The notes under the pieces were generated by a model that did not search any database, was not told the origin of the DNA, and was given only the letters and a program-made list of their open reading frames with translations. A stretch of 64,000 nt of DNA, from assembly GCA_026707935.1 (NCBI GenBank), contig JAPOVX010000153.1, forward strand, positions 9,971 to 73,970, given 5' to 3'. Made by a program: the position numbers and the translations under genes. The stretch is from Paracoccaceae bacterium (lineage in GTDB: Bacteria; Pseudomonadota; Alphaproteobacteria; Rhodobacterales; Rhodobacteraceae). Position 1 is the stretch's first letter. Every line of letters begins with the position of its first letter. Below, one piece after another: positions 17,131 through 26,481 of the stretch.

Positions 17131-18744
17131 ATGCAGAAGCCCCCTCATGACAGTCCTTCCGTTCCGCTGGAGATCGCCAGGCGGAGAACATTCGCGATCA
17201 TTTCGCATCCCGACGCGGGAAAGACGACGCTGACCGAACAGTTCCTGCTTCACGGCGGAGCGATTCGAATGGCCGGGCAGGTCCGGGCCAAGGGAAATGC
17301 CCGGCGCACCCGGTCGGATTTCATGAAGGTCGAGAAGGAACGGGGTGTCTCGGTTTCCGCCTCGGCCATGTCTTTCGATTTCGGCGATTTCAGGTTCAAC
17401 CTGGTCGACACTCCCGGCCACGCGGATTTCTCCGAAGACACCTACCGGACCCTGACGGCGGTCGATGCAGCCATCATGGTTATCGATGGCGCCAGAGGAG
17501 TTGAAAGCCAGACGCGAAAACTGTTCGAGATCTGCCGCCTGCGAGACATGCCGATCCTCACTTTCTGTAACAAGATGGACCGGGATGCGCGGGACACGTT
17601 CGAAATCATTGAAGAAATCCAGGACAGCCTGGCGATTGACGTGGTTCCCGCAAACTGGCCGATCGGATCGGGACGGGACTTCAAAGGCTGCTACAACCTG
17701 GCAACCGATCGTGTCGAGATCATGGAGCGTACGCCTCGGGATGTCGCGGCACGCCCAACCGGGTCGTTCCCCCTCGACGGTCCGGAACTCGCCGGAATCC
17801 TTTTGGATGAGCAAATGAGCGCGCTCGGCGAAGAAGTCGAAATGGCAAGGGCGCTTCTCCCGTCTATGGACCGGGAGGCGTTCCTCGAGGGCAATCTCAC
17901 GCCGATATGGTTTGGCTCCGCGCTCTATTCCCATGGCGTCAGGGAACTCATGGACGCTATCGGAACCCTTGCTCCCGCTCCCGGCGACAGGGCGGCCGTC
18001 CAGCGCCAGGTGTCGCCGCACGAACACGAAGTCTCCGGGTTCGTGTTCAAGGTGCAGGCAAACATGGATCCAAGGCACCGGGACCGTGTCGCCTTTCTCA
18101 GGTTGTGTTCAGGACACTTCCGTCGGGGAATGAAACTCGTTCATGCCCGAACAAGGAAACCGGTCTCGATCGCCAGTCCGGTCTTGTTCCTCGCATCCGA
18201 CCGAACCCTGACGGAGGAAGCCTGGGCGGGCGACATCATCGGCATCCCCAATCACGGGCAACTCCGAATCGGGGATTCGCTCGCGGAACGGGAACTGTTA
18301 CGGTTTACGGGGATCCCGACCTTTGCCCCGGAAATTCTCCGGACGGTCATGGTCAACGACCCGCTGATGTCGAAGCACCTTGAAAAGGCCCTCACGCAGT
18401 TTGCCGAAGAGGGTGCGGCAAAACTGTTCCGTCCCCGGGTCGGTGTCAACTGGATCGTCGGCGTGGTTGGCGAACTCCAGTTTGATGTCCTGGCAAGCCG
18501 CCTGCAGGAAGAGTACCGGATCCCGGTCAGGTTTGAGCCGACCCAGTTCATTTCCGCACGATGGATGGAGGGTCCGGCCGAACAGGTTGAAGCTTTCGGA
18601 AAAAAGAACCCGTCACTCATGGCAGTCGACCATGATGGCGATGTCGTCTACCTGGTCCGCCTGGCATGGGACATCGACAGGGTCCGGCGCGACTATCCCG
18701 AACTCAGCCTGTCGTCGACGAAGGAAACCCTGAGACCGAACTGA
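17131..18744 (+). CDS. prfC: Peptide chain release factor 3 (RF3)
   Basis: A full-length 537-aa translational GTPase. The G motifs are clear: G1 ISHPDAGKTTLTE (residues 25-37), G3 VDTPGHADFSEDTYRTL, G4 TFCNKMDRDARD, and a switch I region with RTRSDFMKVEKERGVSVSASAM. The RF3-specific domains 2 and 3 follow, with GVVGELQFDVLASRLQEEY near the C-terminus. RF3 uses GTP to eject RF1/RF2 from the ribosome after termination. It stands alone between the catabolic units and is the only housekeeping gene on this side, showing that the window is chromosomal. No oddities were seen. Confidence 0.96.
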   Translation: MQKPPHDSPSVPLEIARRRTFAIISHPDAGKTTLTEQFLLHGGAIRMAGQVRAKGNARRTRSDFMKVEKERGVSVSASAMSFDFGDFRFNLVDTPGHADFSEDTYRTLTAVDAAIMVIDGARGVESQTRKLFEICRLRDMPILTFCNKMDRDARDTFEIIEEIQDSLAIDVVPANWPIGSGRDFKGCYNLATDRVEIMERTPRDVAARPTGSFPLDGPELAGILLDEQMSALGEEVEMARALLPSMDREAFLEGNLTPIWFGSALYSHGVRELMDAIGTLAPAPGDRAAVQRQVSPHEHEVSGFVFKVQANMDPRHRDRVAFLRLCSGHFRRGMKLVHARTRKPVSIASPVLFLASDRTLTEEAWAGDIIGIPNHGQLRIGDSLAERELLRFTGIPTFAPEILRTVMVNDPLMSKHLEKALTQFAEEGAAKLFRPRVGVNWIVGVVGELQFDVLASRLQEEYRIPVRFEPTQFISARWMEGPAEQVEAFGKKNPSLMAVDHDGDVVYLVRLAWDIDRVRRDYPELSLSSTKETLRPN

Positions 18745-19059
18745 AGAACCCGGATCGGTACTTTCGCTCTTTCGGCCGTCCACAATTTGAAATCGTTCCC
18801 GGATTCGTGTCGATGTATCGGTGGGGACCTGTGCTCCGGCCCTGTCACTGGCCCGAGTTGACGCGATGCCCTGCGGGCCAAATGCGGCTGACGCCGGGAC
18901 CCAGAGTTCGGATTCGCTTCCCGATCACCCGCAACATGCATTTCTCGAAGCCAAACTTGCCCTTGAACATGGGCGGAATTCGATGCACTCGAACGGGAGT
19001 CCGGAGTCTTTTGAACAGGTGTCCGACATGGAACGGATTTGCGTAACCGTGACAGTCTG
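18745..19059. other. Intergenic region, no gene seen
   Basis: About 315 bases between prfC and the NTF2-like gene. Short open frames overlap on both strands but none looks like a protein. A TTG at 19039 could extend the next gene by seven codons. Confidence 0.55.
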
Positions 19060-20091
19060 ATGTCCATTCACGACGACAACAAGGCGTTGCTTGAACCTCT
19101 CCGCGCTGCGCTTCGCAGCGGGAAACCGGCGCGCGTCAGGTGGAGCCTCGAGAAAACCGTAAGGAAGGATGCCCGGATTCGGCTCGGCTATCCTTTTGAG
19201 GACATGCGTGGCTACACGGGCTTGTGGAATGGCGCTTATGCACCGCTCTTCGAGGTCATGCCCGATATGGAGCGCAACGAATTCATCGTCATGGCGGGTG
19301 CCCGGTGGGGCGAGGGCCAGAGCGGCAATTGGGTCGGGCTCGCGGGCAACGCGGTCGGCACCCTTGTCAAGCCATGGCTTGGCATCCCGGCCATCAACAG
19401 GCCGGTCTTCATGCGTTATCACGAGTATTACCTGGTCGAAGGCGACGGGATCGCGGAAATGACGGGGCTCTGGGACATTCCTCAAGTGATGCTTCAGGCC
19501 GGCGTCTGGCCCATGGCGCCCCAGATTGGCGTGGAGTGGATGTGCCCCGGGCCTGCGAACGGGCTGGGAGTGATCGGCGAACCGCATGATGCGGACAAGG
19601 CCGCGCAATCCGTGCAGGCCGTGTTGGATATGCTCAATGACCTGAAACAGGGCGATGCACAGAATCCCGATCGAGGTCTTGCCGGGTATTGGCATCCGAA
19701 TTGCTCATGGTACGGCCCCGCCGGCATTGGCACGGCGCGCGGACACGGGGGCATCCGCGACTCGGTACTGAAAGGGTTTCGCAGGGGGCTCAGCGACAAT
19801 GTTCGTGCTCTCGACAAGGGCGTCTTCTTCGGTGACCATGATTTCGTCGCCTTTTGCGGATGGCCCTCGGGAACCGCAACTCATTCGGGCGACGGATTCC
19901 TGGGCCTTGCCCCAACCGGAAGATCATTCACCCGCCGAAGCCTGGATTTTTGGCGAATGGAAGATGGCCTGGTCCGCGAGAACTGGGTCATGGTCGACAT
20001 GCTCGATCTCTACCGCCAGCTTGGCATCGACGTTTTCGCCCGGATGGCTGCCCTTTGCGGCAACAGTGATCAGCAGGTGTTGTGTGCATGA
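19060..20091 (+). CDS. NTF2/SnoaL-like domain protein
   Basis: A 343-aa protein starting MSIHDDNKALLEPLRA. It seems to contain two SnoaL/NTF2-type alpha+beta folds. The first (residues 10-150) ends in a block with NRPVFMRYHEYYLVEGDGIAEMTGLWDIPQ. The second (residues 190-335) contains HPNCSWYGPAGIGTARG, FGDHDFVAFCGWPSGTATHSGDGFLG and WRMEDGLVRENWVMVDMLDL. These match the ester-cyclase/polyketide-cyclase-like family, which act as small-molecule isomerases, cyclases or hydrolases. AT-poor context and no close neighbour leave the substrate open. I favour the ATG over a TTG seven codons upstream, though neither has a strong ribosome-binding site. Confidence 0.75.
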   Translation: MSIHDDNKALLEPLRAALRSGKPARVRWSLEKTVRKDARIRLGYPFEDMRGYTGLWNGAYAPLFEVMPDMERNEFIVMAGARWGEGQSGNWVGLAGNAVGTLVKPWLGIPAINRPVFMRYHEYYLVEGDGIAEMTGLWDIPQVMLQAGVWPMAPQIGVEWMCPGPANGLGVIGEPHDADKAAQSVQAVLDMLNDLKQGDAQNPDRGLAGYWHPNCSWYGPAGIGTARGHGGIRDSVLKGFRRGLSDNVRALDKGVFFGDHDFVAFCGWPSGTATHSGDGFLGLAPTGRSFTRRSLDFWRMEDGLVRENWVMVDMLDLYRQLGIDVFARMAALCGNSDQQVLCA

Positions 20092-20610
20092 CGGGGTATC
20101 GTTGACCGAAGCGGTTCTGCACCGGCCACTCAAGACCGCGGCATGCTTGGGAGAGACAATCGGGGCCTGGCAGAAGAGCGCGTTCCGGGAATTGGCCAAC
20201 CGGGATCTTTGCGCGATTGAATGAACGCTTCACGCCAAAATCTCATGTCCCGGCCGGGGCGCGACTTGTTTGTCGGCGCGAACCAGCAACAGCACGGGTG
20301 GTCACCCCGATTGACCTGCCAAAAAGCCGGCCCGGTGAAGTTCATGTCGAGGAATGCCCTGTTCGCCGGTCATCCCGACAGGGCCTGAAGGATAGACGGC
20401 GCCGAACCGTGCGCCTGTTGCCCGGTTCCCCGGCCGAAGGTCTTGCAGCCATGTCCGGCGAACGGATAGAGATGATCCCGGTTCGAGCGTTTGCCTGGAA
20501 CCACCACGGTCATTGCCGGGACCGGGGCGGATGGTGCGGTCACGTCAGCCGCGATTCCGCGCACGGCCCGAACACCTTTTGACGGAACGTCTTTTGCCTG
20601 AAGAAAGCCG
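20092..20610. other. Intergenic region, no gene seen
   Basis: A 519-base gap between two plus-strand genes. Frames on both strands are fragmentary and lack recognisable motifs. It may hold the promoter of the VOC gene or unrecognised gene remains. Confidence 0.5.
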
Positions 20611-21558
20611 ATGGAACCCTGTTTCGACGTTGCACATCTGGGTCATGTTGAGGTCCTGACCGACAGGTTCGAGGACAGTCTCGACTTCTTCACGCATGTC
20701 TATGGGCTGACGGAAAGCGGCCGTGAAGGGGACAGCGTCTACCTCCGCGCTTTCGACGACTACGAGTTTCACACGCTCAAGCTGACGAGACACCAGGCGA
20801 CCGGCGTTGGCCACGTCGGATACCGGGTGTCGTCACCCGAAGCGCTTGAGCGCCGCGTGGCAGCGATCCAGGCCTCGGGTTACAAGACCTGCGGCTGGGT
20901 TGAAGGCGACCTGGGCCACGGTCCTGCGTTCCGTTTCGAGGATCCGTTCGGCCATGCCTTCGAGCTTTACTGGGAGACACGCAAGTACGTCGCGTTCGGG
21001 GATGAACGCCCGGCGCTCAAGAACCTCGCCCAGCGCTACCATGGACGGGGTTGCTGCCCCCGCAGGATCGATCATGTGAACCTCTTGGCCACCGACGTTT
21101 CGGAATTCAGGGATTTCATGATCACCTGTTTCGGTTCCCGGGTAACCGAGCAGATACGGTATGGCGACGGCCGGCTGGGCGGATGCTGGTTCACGGTCAA
21201 CAACAAGACCTATGATCTCGCCTGTACGGAAGATCATGCCGGCGGGCACGGACGTTTTCATCACCTGACCTACGTGGTCGATCAGCGGGAAGACGTCCTG
21301 CGCGCAGCGGACATCTTCCTGGAGAACGGCGTTTACATCGAAACAGGCCCGCACAAACACGCGATTCAAGGGACATTCTTCCTGTACGTCTGGGAACCTG
21401 CCGGAAACCGGGTCGAACTGGCGAATACCGGGGCACGCCTGATCCTGCAGCCCGATTGGGAGACTGTGACATGGAGCGAGTCTGAACGGAAAAAGGGTCA
21501 GGCGTGGGGACTCAAGACTATCGAATCCTTTCACACGTACGGGACTCCGCCCGTCTGA
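20611..21558 (+). CDS. VOC-family extradiol (catechol 2,3-dioxygenase type) protein
   Basis: The 315-aa protein has the two-domain layout of type I extradiol dioxygenases. The N-terminal domain (residues 1-130) starts HLGHVEVLTDRFEDSLDFF. The C-terminal domain has the metal ligands: His in RIDHVNLLATD near residue 156, His in GRFHHLTYVVD near residue 218, and Glu in GNRVELANTG near residue 272. This 2-His-1-Glu set would bind Fe(II) or Mn(II) for ring cleavage of a catechol. GAAGAAAG precedes the start. It is isolated, but the aromatic-type demethylase and tautomerase genes to the left make a role in aromatic catabolism plausible. Confidence 0.82.
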   Translation: MEPCFDVAHLGHVEVLTDRFEDSLDFFTHVYGLTESGREGDSVYLRAFDDYEFHTLKLTRHQATGVGHVGYRVSSPEALERRVAAIQASGYKTCGWVEGDLGHGPAFRFEDPFGHAFELYWETRKYVAFGDERPALKNLAQRYHGRGCCPRRIDHVNLLATDVSEFRDFMITCFGSRVTEQIRYGDGRLGGCWFTVNNKTYDLACTEDHAGGHGRFHHLTYVVDQREDVLRAADIFLENGVYIETGPHKHAIQGTFFLYVWEPAGNRVELANTGARLILQPDWETVTWSESERKKGQAWGLKTIESFHTYGTPPV

Positions 21559-21659
21559 CCGGGATTTGCGTTATCCGTGGGGCACGTCGTATGCCTGCGC
21601 GCCCGCGTTGCCGTACCGTTTCCGGGCTTGGCCGTTTCGACTTACCTGGAAATCCGCCA

Positions 21660-22051
21660 GGGCCATCAATGCCGGGGCACTCCACCGCTGATCGTTCCGT
21701 GCGTCGTCTCCTCAAGGCTCTCGTCCTGGTGGCTGCCGAGCAGGTTTTCCACAACCGCCGTCGGGTCGGAATGAAGCGGACCTTGTTTTGCCGCAGGTTG
21801 AGGCTGTCGCCGGCCTCGCTCTCCGGCCATCCGATCAGGGCGGTCTTGCCGTTTCCCCGCAGGCCGTGAAGCAATACGACCTCGGAATCCCGTTCCCTGG
21901 CGCGAATGCGGCGAATCAGGGTGCGCAAATGGTCTTTCTCTTTGCCCCGCCCCTCAAGGAAGGGAGGTAGCCTGCCGAACCCCGGCCTGAACGGATCGTC
22001 GGGCAATGTTGCCGCGCTCGATATCCCGATGAAACGCACAACCATTTCCAA
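21660..22051 (-). pseudogene. AAA ATPase relic, copy A (N-terminal part)
   Basis: From the start at 22051 the translation matches the N-terminus of ATPase copy B (25128) almost residue for residue: DPFRPGFGRLPPFL, KEKDHLRTLIRR and the Walker A VLLHGLRGNGKTALIGW. After RFIPT near residue 97 the homology moves to another frame, and it ends near 21660; the rest of the ATPase, including Walker B, is missing. It is a truncated, frameshifted duplicate with its upstream spacer also duplicated (see 22085-22326). Confidence 0.8.
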
Positions 22052-22084
22052 TCAAAGGCTCTCCGTCCCGCAAAAGGCGAACAG

Positions 22085-22326
22085 CGAAGGTGATCTTGGT
22101 GCCTTTTGGCGGTTAGGACACGAACACGATCGGCACCCAACAGTACACGGAAATTGGAAGCGTTCTGAAGCGCCCAAACGGCCCGGAATGGACAGGCTGT
22201 ACCGAAAGGCACCGTTCCAGTACTGCTCAAATCCGGGGAGCACGACGTTTCACCGGTCCTGCCGAACGCTCTCACGAAATTTGCCTGCGGAGTCAGACCG
22301 AAAATGCGTCGTGACTGGGTGAATAC
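22085..22326 (-). repeat. Spacer repeat, copy A
   Basis: This stretch upstream of ATPase relic A aligns with 25170-25428 upstream of ATPase B at clearly more than half of positions, with matching blocks such as GTTCCAG, ACGACGTT and CACCGGTCC. It ends in GACCGAAAATGCGTCGTGAC at 22296. That core recurs at 25398 and, with changes, at 23809. The minus-strand frame VFTQSRRIFG is kept in all copies, so part of it was probably once coding. Confidence 0.7.
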
Positions 22327-22408
22327 GACATCGTATTCCATGTCATCGACCAATCGCCAGTCAGGGTCCTCCTTCCGTTGAAATTGACATTTCGTTAGGA
22401 TGTCACCC

Positions 22409-23698
22409 ATGGCAGACCCCAAATCGAGTTCAGCGGGACCGGACCTGGAAGGCCTTCAGTCCTTCCTCCAGGTACGCGACCGCGATAAAGCAGTCTTTTT
22501 TGTCGGGCGTGACGTTGAGATTGCCGCGGTCGAAGAGACCGCCGCCTATGCGTTTGCAGAAGTACAAAATGGAATGCCGGCATCCAGCATGACGCTACTG
22601 TTTCAGGGCGCACCCGGAGTCGGAAAGACGTCACTGCTGACCCACTTGACCGACCGTTGGGGCAGGCTTGATGCGCCTGCCATGGGTCTGAGGATTGATC
22701 AGGACACGCTCGCGAGCCCGGACGATCTTGCCAGGACGGTGGCAAAGGCCGTCGGCGAAAAGACGGACGAAATATTTCGCCAAACTCGCACGACAAAAAC
22801 TGAATATGGAGGTGAGGCTTACATAGCATCGATAAGACGCGGCCACGAAACAGTAACCACTCCGCCCGTCCCGTCACTGGCCGCGCTTGCGGAGAGGTAT
22901 CCACCAATGCAGTGGTGTAAGTCACTGTGCCTGATGGTCGACGAAATACAAGTGGTTGATCCATCCATTCATGGTCGGGCCCTTCTCAACCTTCATGGCG
23001 GCATCCATGGTCTGCCGATTGTACCGATTTTTGTTGGCCTCGGAGATTCACGAGCCACGCTTGCGGAATGTGGGCTTACGCGTTTCAGCCACGGCCACGT
23101 GTTCACCATGGGTGCGCTTGCACCGGAAGACTCCGCCACCGCCGTCAGACGGTTCCTGGCACATTATCGCGTTTCCGCATCCGACAAGGCCGCAGAACGG
23201 TGGAGCGAAAAACTGGCCCTGTGGTCCGATTCATGGCCTCAACATCTGCACACCGCGATGCAAGGATTCGCGGAGGAACTGATCATGGCTGAAGGTAGAC
23301 TCGATTATGTCGATTCCAAAGCCGTTTTCGAAAGGGGACACCTTCTTCGAGAAACGTCCTACAACGCCCGCGTAAGCCCCGCGATGAACAAGGCAAACTG
23401 CCTCGTCGGAAACCTGATGGAGGGAATACCGGTGGAAGGCAGCGCTGACGGGGCTATCATCGGATTTCTGGCTGACCGGGACCAGGAAATGAAAGGGCGT
23501 CCCGGTCATTGCCTGCCAGAAGGAATGACAGCAACCGGTTTCCTCGATCACCTGGTTCACCAGGGTGTTTTGCAACGCAACGAGACGGGCCGCCTGGCGT
23601 GCCCCATTCCATCGTTTCGGGAATGGCTGAAAAAATGGGGTCGTGAGTCCGGGCCCTCATCGGTTGGGGGATCGCCGGTTTTTCGGCAAACGCCCTGA
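22409..23698 (+). CDS. AAA ATPase (ORC/Cdc6-like fold), possible defence-island component
   Basis: A 429-aa ATPase. Walker A is LLFQGAPGVGKTSLLTHL near residues 68-85 and Walker B is LCLMVDEIQVVD near residue 180. A sensor-1-like PIFVGLGDSRATL follows, and the C-terminal part (EWLKKWGRE) looks like a winged-helix/lid end. I chose the ATG at 22409 because AGGA stands eight bases before it; another in-frame ATG is at 22400. It differs from the minus-strand ATPases on both sides. Its last codons and downstream 150 bases (23645-23792) resemble the leader of the drmA-like gene (26482-26630), so it may once have sat directly upstream of that operon. Role unknown. Confidence 0.75.
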   Translation: MADPKSSSAGPDLEGLQSFLQVRDRDKAVFFVGRDVEIAAVEETAAYAFAEVQNGMPASSMTLLFQGAPGVGKTSLLTHLTDRWGRLDAPAMGLRIDQDTLASPDDLARTVAKAVGEKTDEIFRQTRTTKTEYGGEAYIASIRRGHETVTTPPVPSLAALAERYPPMQWCKSLCLMVDEIQVVDPSIHGRALLNLHGGIHGLPIVPIFVGLGDSRATLAECGLTRFSHGHVFTMGALAPEDSATAVRRFLAHYRVSASDKAAERWSEKLALWSDSWPQHLHTAMQGFAEELIMAEGRLDYVDSKAVFERGHLLRETSYNARVSPAMNKANCLVGNLMEGIPVEGSADGAIIGFLADRDQEMKGRPGHCLPEGMTATGFLDHLVHQGVLQRNETGRLACPIPSFREWLKKWGRESGPSSVGGSPVFRQTP

Positions 23699-23792
23699 TC
23701 GGCAATCGATCCAACTTCGAAGGTCCTGTGAAAGATGGTCGGAATTGGTTCTTTTTTCAGTCAGAGGCAGATTTGCGGAATTCCAATCCTAA
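23645..23792 (+). repeat. Long diverged repeat, copy 1 (tail of ATPase gene)
   Basis: Aligns in order with 26482-26630. Shared blocks include GAGTCC, AAACGCC, CGATCC, CTTCGA, TCAGTCA and CAATCC, with constant spacing over about 148 bases. It covers the 3' end of the 22409-23698 gene and its downstream flank. Confidence 0.75.
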
Positions 23793-23808
23793 ACCGTGGG
23801 CGAAGCCC

Positions 23809-23965
23809 GGCCGAAAATGTGTCGTGACCGCGTAAACACAACCTCTCTTGAAACTGCGTTCTCGGGACGACTGACGTTCTTGGCAAAGCACCCGTTTGGA
23901 GCGCCACGCCGGTCAACAATCAAGTACCGATATCCATTCAGTTTCAATTTGACCGCGGCGTTGGC
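23809..23965 (-). repeat. Spacer repeat, copy C
   Basis: Aligns with 25398-25550. Read on the minus strand both contain IVDRRG(A/T)P and later VFT(Q/R)SR(R/H)IFG, separated by a similar distance with one indel. It starts at the stop codon of ATPase B and breaks off at 23809, where the long repeat of the plus-strand ATPase begins. IVDRRG-x-P resembles a segment of IS4/IS5-type transposases, but too little remains to say. Confidence 0.65.
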
Positions 23966-25128
23966 CGTGCGGTCTTGAGGTCGGTTTCATGTTCGCGAAT
24001 GGCGTAACGCATCAGGCTGGGAATGCCGGGCTGGTATTCCCGTTCGGCTTCCGCCCGCCAGAGAAAACCTTTCTGGACGACGAAATCAACAGCGACATTC
24101 CACCCTTTTCCGCAGTGCTGCCGGGGCGATCTCTTCGACGATGTTTTTAAGAATCCGATTTTCCCAGCCTGAACATTCCTGTCGATATCGGTGGCAAACG
24201 CGGTCAACCTTGCGCCCTGCAATTCCTTGAACCGTTGGAAATGGTACTCGTCACGGGGAACACGCGCCCGTTCGATCGCTGCTTCTCCCGCCACACGTAT
24301 CAGCCTGCCGAAGTACGCTGCTTCCGTCTAGGCGGCTTCTCCAACCAGTTGCAGAAAGTACGGGAAGTGGTCGGCCAACGCCGACAGTCGCTCCGCGACC
24401 TCGTCGTCGGAGTCGATTCCGTGACTGGCGAAAGGCTCCGCGATCGCTGCGCGACCTGCCCCTGAAGTCGGAAGACCGATCGGGAGTTTCCCCATCCGAT
24501 CCGCAAAGGTGGCATCAGCCGCAGACAGCACGTCTCGTACGTTGGCGGTGCCTGCGAGCAACAGTCGCATCGGCGCCATCCGTGCGCTGTCCTGGAAGGC
24601 ATTGAGAAACACGCCCATTCCCGCCGGGTCCGCGGTGTGCGCCTCGTCCATGATCATCAGCAGGGGCTTTTCACTGGCCGACCGTTTCATGGCGTCATCT
24701 AGCGAGAGGGACACGGTTTGCCGCCGTGTGAGCTTTCGGGTGTCTTCACCCCGCAAGATCCCTGGAACTCCCCCACCGATCAGTCCGTGCATCGTCTCCT
24801 CGAGGCTTTCGTCCTGGTGGCTGCCGAGCAGATTTTCCGCGACAGCCGTCGGGTCGGAAACGAAGCGGGCCTTGATTTGCCGGAGGTTGAGCCTTTCGGT
24901 GGCCTCGTTCTCCAGCCACCCGATCAGGGCGGTCTTGCCGTTTCCCCGCGGGCCGTGAAGCAATACGGCCTCGGAATCCCGCTCTCCGACCTGGAGCCGG
25001 CGTACAAGGGTGCGCAGATGGTCTTTCTCGCGGTCCCGCCCCGCAAGAAAAGGAGGTAGCCTGCCGAACCCTGGCCTGAACGGATTGTCTGGAAATGTTG
25101 CTCCGCTCGAATTCCTGGTGAAAGGCAA
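23944..25128 (-). pseudogene. AAA ATPase copy B with an in-frame TAG
   Basis: From the ATG at 25128 (MPFTRNSSG) the frame is open for 266 codons, reaches TAG at 24328-24330, and then continues in the same frame for 127 more codons to TGA at 23944. The full product would be 394 aa. Motifs are Walker A VLLHGPRGNGKTALIGW, Walker B LLMIMDEAHTADPAG, sensor-1 LLLAGTANVRDVL, and a C-terminal part with FLWRAEAEREYQPGIPSLM. The codon before the break is in YFLQLVGEAA, where relatives usually have Trp; a single TGG to TAG change would explain it. It may be a recent nonsense pseudogene, or the two halves may be made separately. It is part of a tandem array with relic A and the fragment at 25550-25800. 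Confidence 0.75.
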
Positions 25129-25169
25129 GAACTGTTCCGATCAAGGTTCTCCGTCCCGCAACCACTGAC

Positions 25170-25428
25170 GGTGCAAATGATCTTATCGCTTTTTGGCAGA
25201 TCAGGGCAGGGACAGACACTGGCAGTTCGTGGTACACGGAAACTTGCAGAGATCTGATGCACCCAGGAGGTTCGGAACGAACAGGCCGAGCCAGAAGGTA
25301 CTGTTCCAGCGCGGTTCATGTCCGGTAGACAAATTCCGGGAGAACGACGTTCCACCGGTCCCGACGGACACTCTCACGGAAATCGTTGGCGTAGTCCGAC
25401 CGAAAATGCGTCGTGACTGCGTAAACAC
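25170..25428 (-). repeat. Spacer repeat, copy B
   Basis: Upstream region of ATPase B, the best kept copy of the spacer found at 22085-22326 and partly at 23809-23965. The conserved core GACCGAAAATGCGTCGTGAC is at 25398-25417. It probably contains the ATPase promoter plus the remains of a small coding sequence. Confidence 0.65.
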
Positions 25429-25549
25429 AGCCTCTTTTGAAATCAACATTCTGTGGCGGGTTGAATCCCTTGACAGAGCAACCAATCGGAGTGCCGCGTC
25501 GGTCAACGATCATTCGCCGGTTTCTGTTCTTTTTCGGTTTGACCGGATC

Positions 25550-25800
25550 GCCGGACGCGATGCGGCGGAAGGCCCGAGGCCCACGATATCAATTGGCCGT
25601 CCGCTCTGCGTATTCCGGATTCGCGTCCGGCCGAACCGAAAGTCATGTGAGGAATTCTGTGGCACGCCAGAAAGAACCCTTTGCCATCCAGGGCGCGTGG
25701 AGTGCGGTCGAACCTTCCAGTTCGTCGATTAACGGACGAAAATGATTGATTTTGCGAGAGCTGTTCATAGCTCGCGGCCCAGCCCCGACACTTGTTAAGT
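25550..25800 (-). pseudogene. Probable third AAA ATPase C-terminal fragment
   Basis: On the minus strand a short stretch reads MAKGSFWRATEF, close to VQKGFLWRAEAE of ATPase B, and is followed at the same distance by the IVDRRG spacer segment. The rest is too decayed to align by eye. This would be the oldest remnant of the tandem ATPase array. Confidence 0.4.
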
Positions 25801-25938
25801 CGGGCGGTTCGCACCTCGGATTCGCTCTCTCACCGTTCAACTCGAAATGGGTGGGGACTGCTAGCGAAGGATGTAATTTTGGTTCGGATGAGAACAAAGG
25901 GAATGGTACGTTTTGCCGGTCAAGTTCGGAACCGCGGG

Positions 25939-26238
25939 TCAGTCGAATTTTGCGGCGAAGGCGTCCAGCTTCTGCAGGATCTGTGCTTGCGTCAATCCGA
26001 TGTGATCCAGCCGCTGGAGTACTGCTTCCATTTGAGTTTCGAGCCTGACCAGAAGGTCGCCATGATCCGTCGCTTCCACCCACAGCGCGCCGAGCACGAC
26101 GACCAACACTGCTACGGCGATCCCCAGCACCCACTCAGGCCGGAGGCCAGTTGGTCGCGACTGCAGCATCGTTGCAAGAACGACTGCCTGGCGTGGTTCA
26201 AAACCCGCAGCTTCCAGTTCTTTTACAGGGCTGGCCAT
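25939..26238 (-). CDS. Small membrane-anchored coiled-coil protein
   Basis: A 99-aa protein. Residues 1-25 (ASPVKELEAAGFEPRQAVVLATML) resemble the LxxAGFxxxQA start of DUF1640/CCDC90-like proteins. One transmembrane helix follows (VLGIAVAVLVVVLGALWV, residues 37-54), then a heptad-like segment (LLVRLETQMEAVLQRLDHIGL) ending in KLDAFAAKF. It would sit in the inner membrane and oligomerise. It lies alone on the minus strand between the ATPase array and the drmA-like operon, is open from Met to stop, and has low-complexity patterns of a real protein. Small proteins of this type are common near mobile elements, but the function is unknown. Confidence 0.6.
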   Translation of the reverse strand: MASPVKELEAAGFEPRQAVVLATMLQSRPTGLRPEWVLGIAVAVLVVVLGALWVEATDHGDLLVRLETQMEAVLQRLDHIGLTQAQILQKLDAFAAKFD

Positions 26239-26481
26239 CGGTTAACTCCAAGTATGATTCCTTGGCGGCACGTAAACCAAGATCATGTTTGCATTCAAAC
26301 CCAAACACAACCCGTTTGTCTAGTCTAGGGCTATTGCTCAATCACCCTCCACAATTGCTAGCACTTTCGCCTTGTGATAGCTGACTTTACTTCTGAGCAC
26401 CGGTGGAGAATATCAGATGGCGAGGCATTCGACCCCACACCTGTTCACACGGCAAATGTTTGCCTGCGCCGTCGCGATAGC
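26239..26481. other. Gap upstream of the drmA-like operon
   Basis: No gene recognised here. The sequence is lower in GC than the flanks of the window and should contain promoters for the small protein gene (minus) and the defence operon (plus). It continues into the long repeat at 26482. Confidence 0.5.

Noticed and set aside
16774..18078. 434-aa minus-strand frame opposite prfC
   Set aside because: It is the complement of a highly conserved housekeeping gene.
23809..25550. Spacer repeats as a CRISPR array
   Set aside because: Only three diverged copies at irregular, long distances and embedded in duplicated gene units; no short unique spacers.
23809..25550. IVDRRG-x-P segments as an IS5-type transposase gene
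   Set aside because: Only about 30 residues resemble such transposases, no DDE residues or terminal repeats can be placed, so I list them only as repeats.
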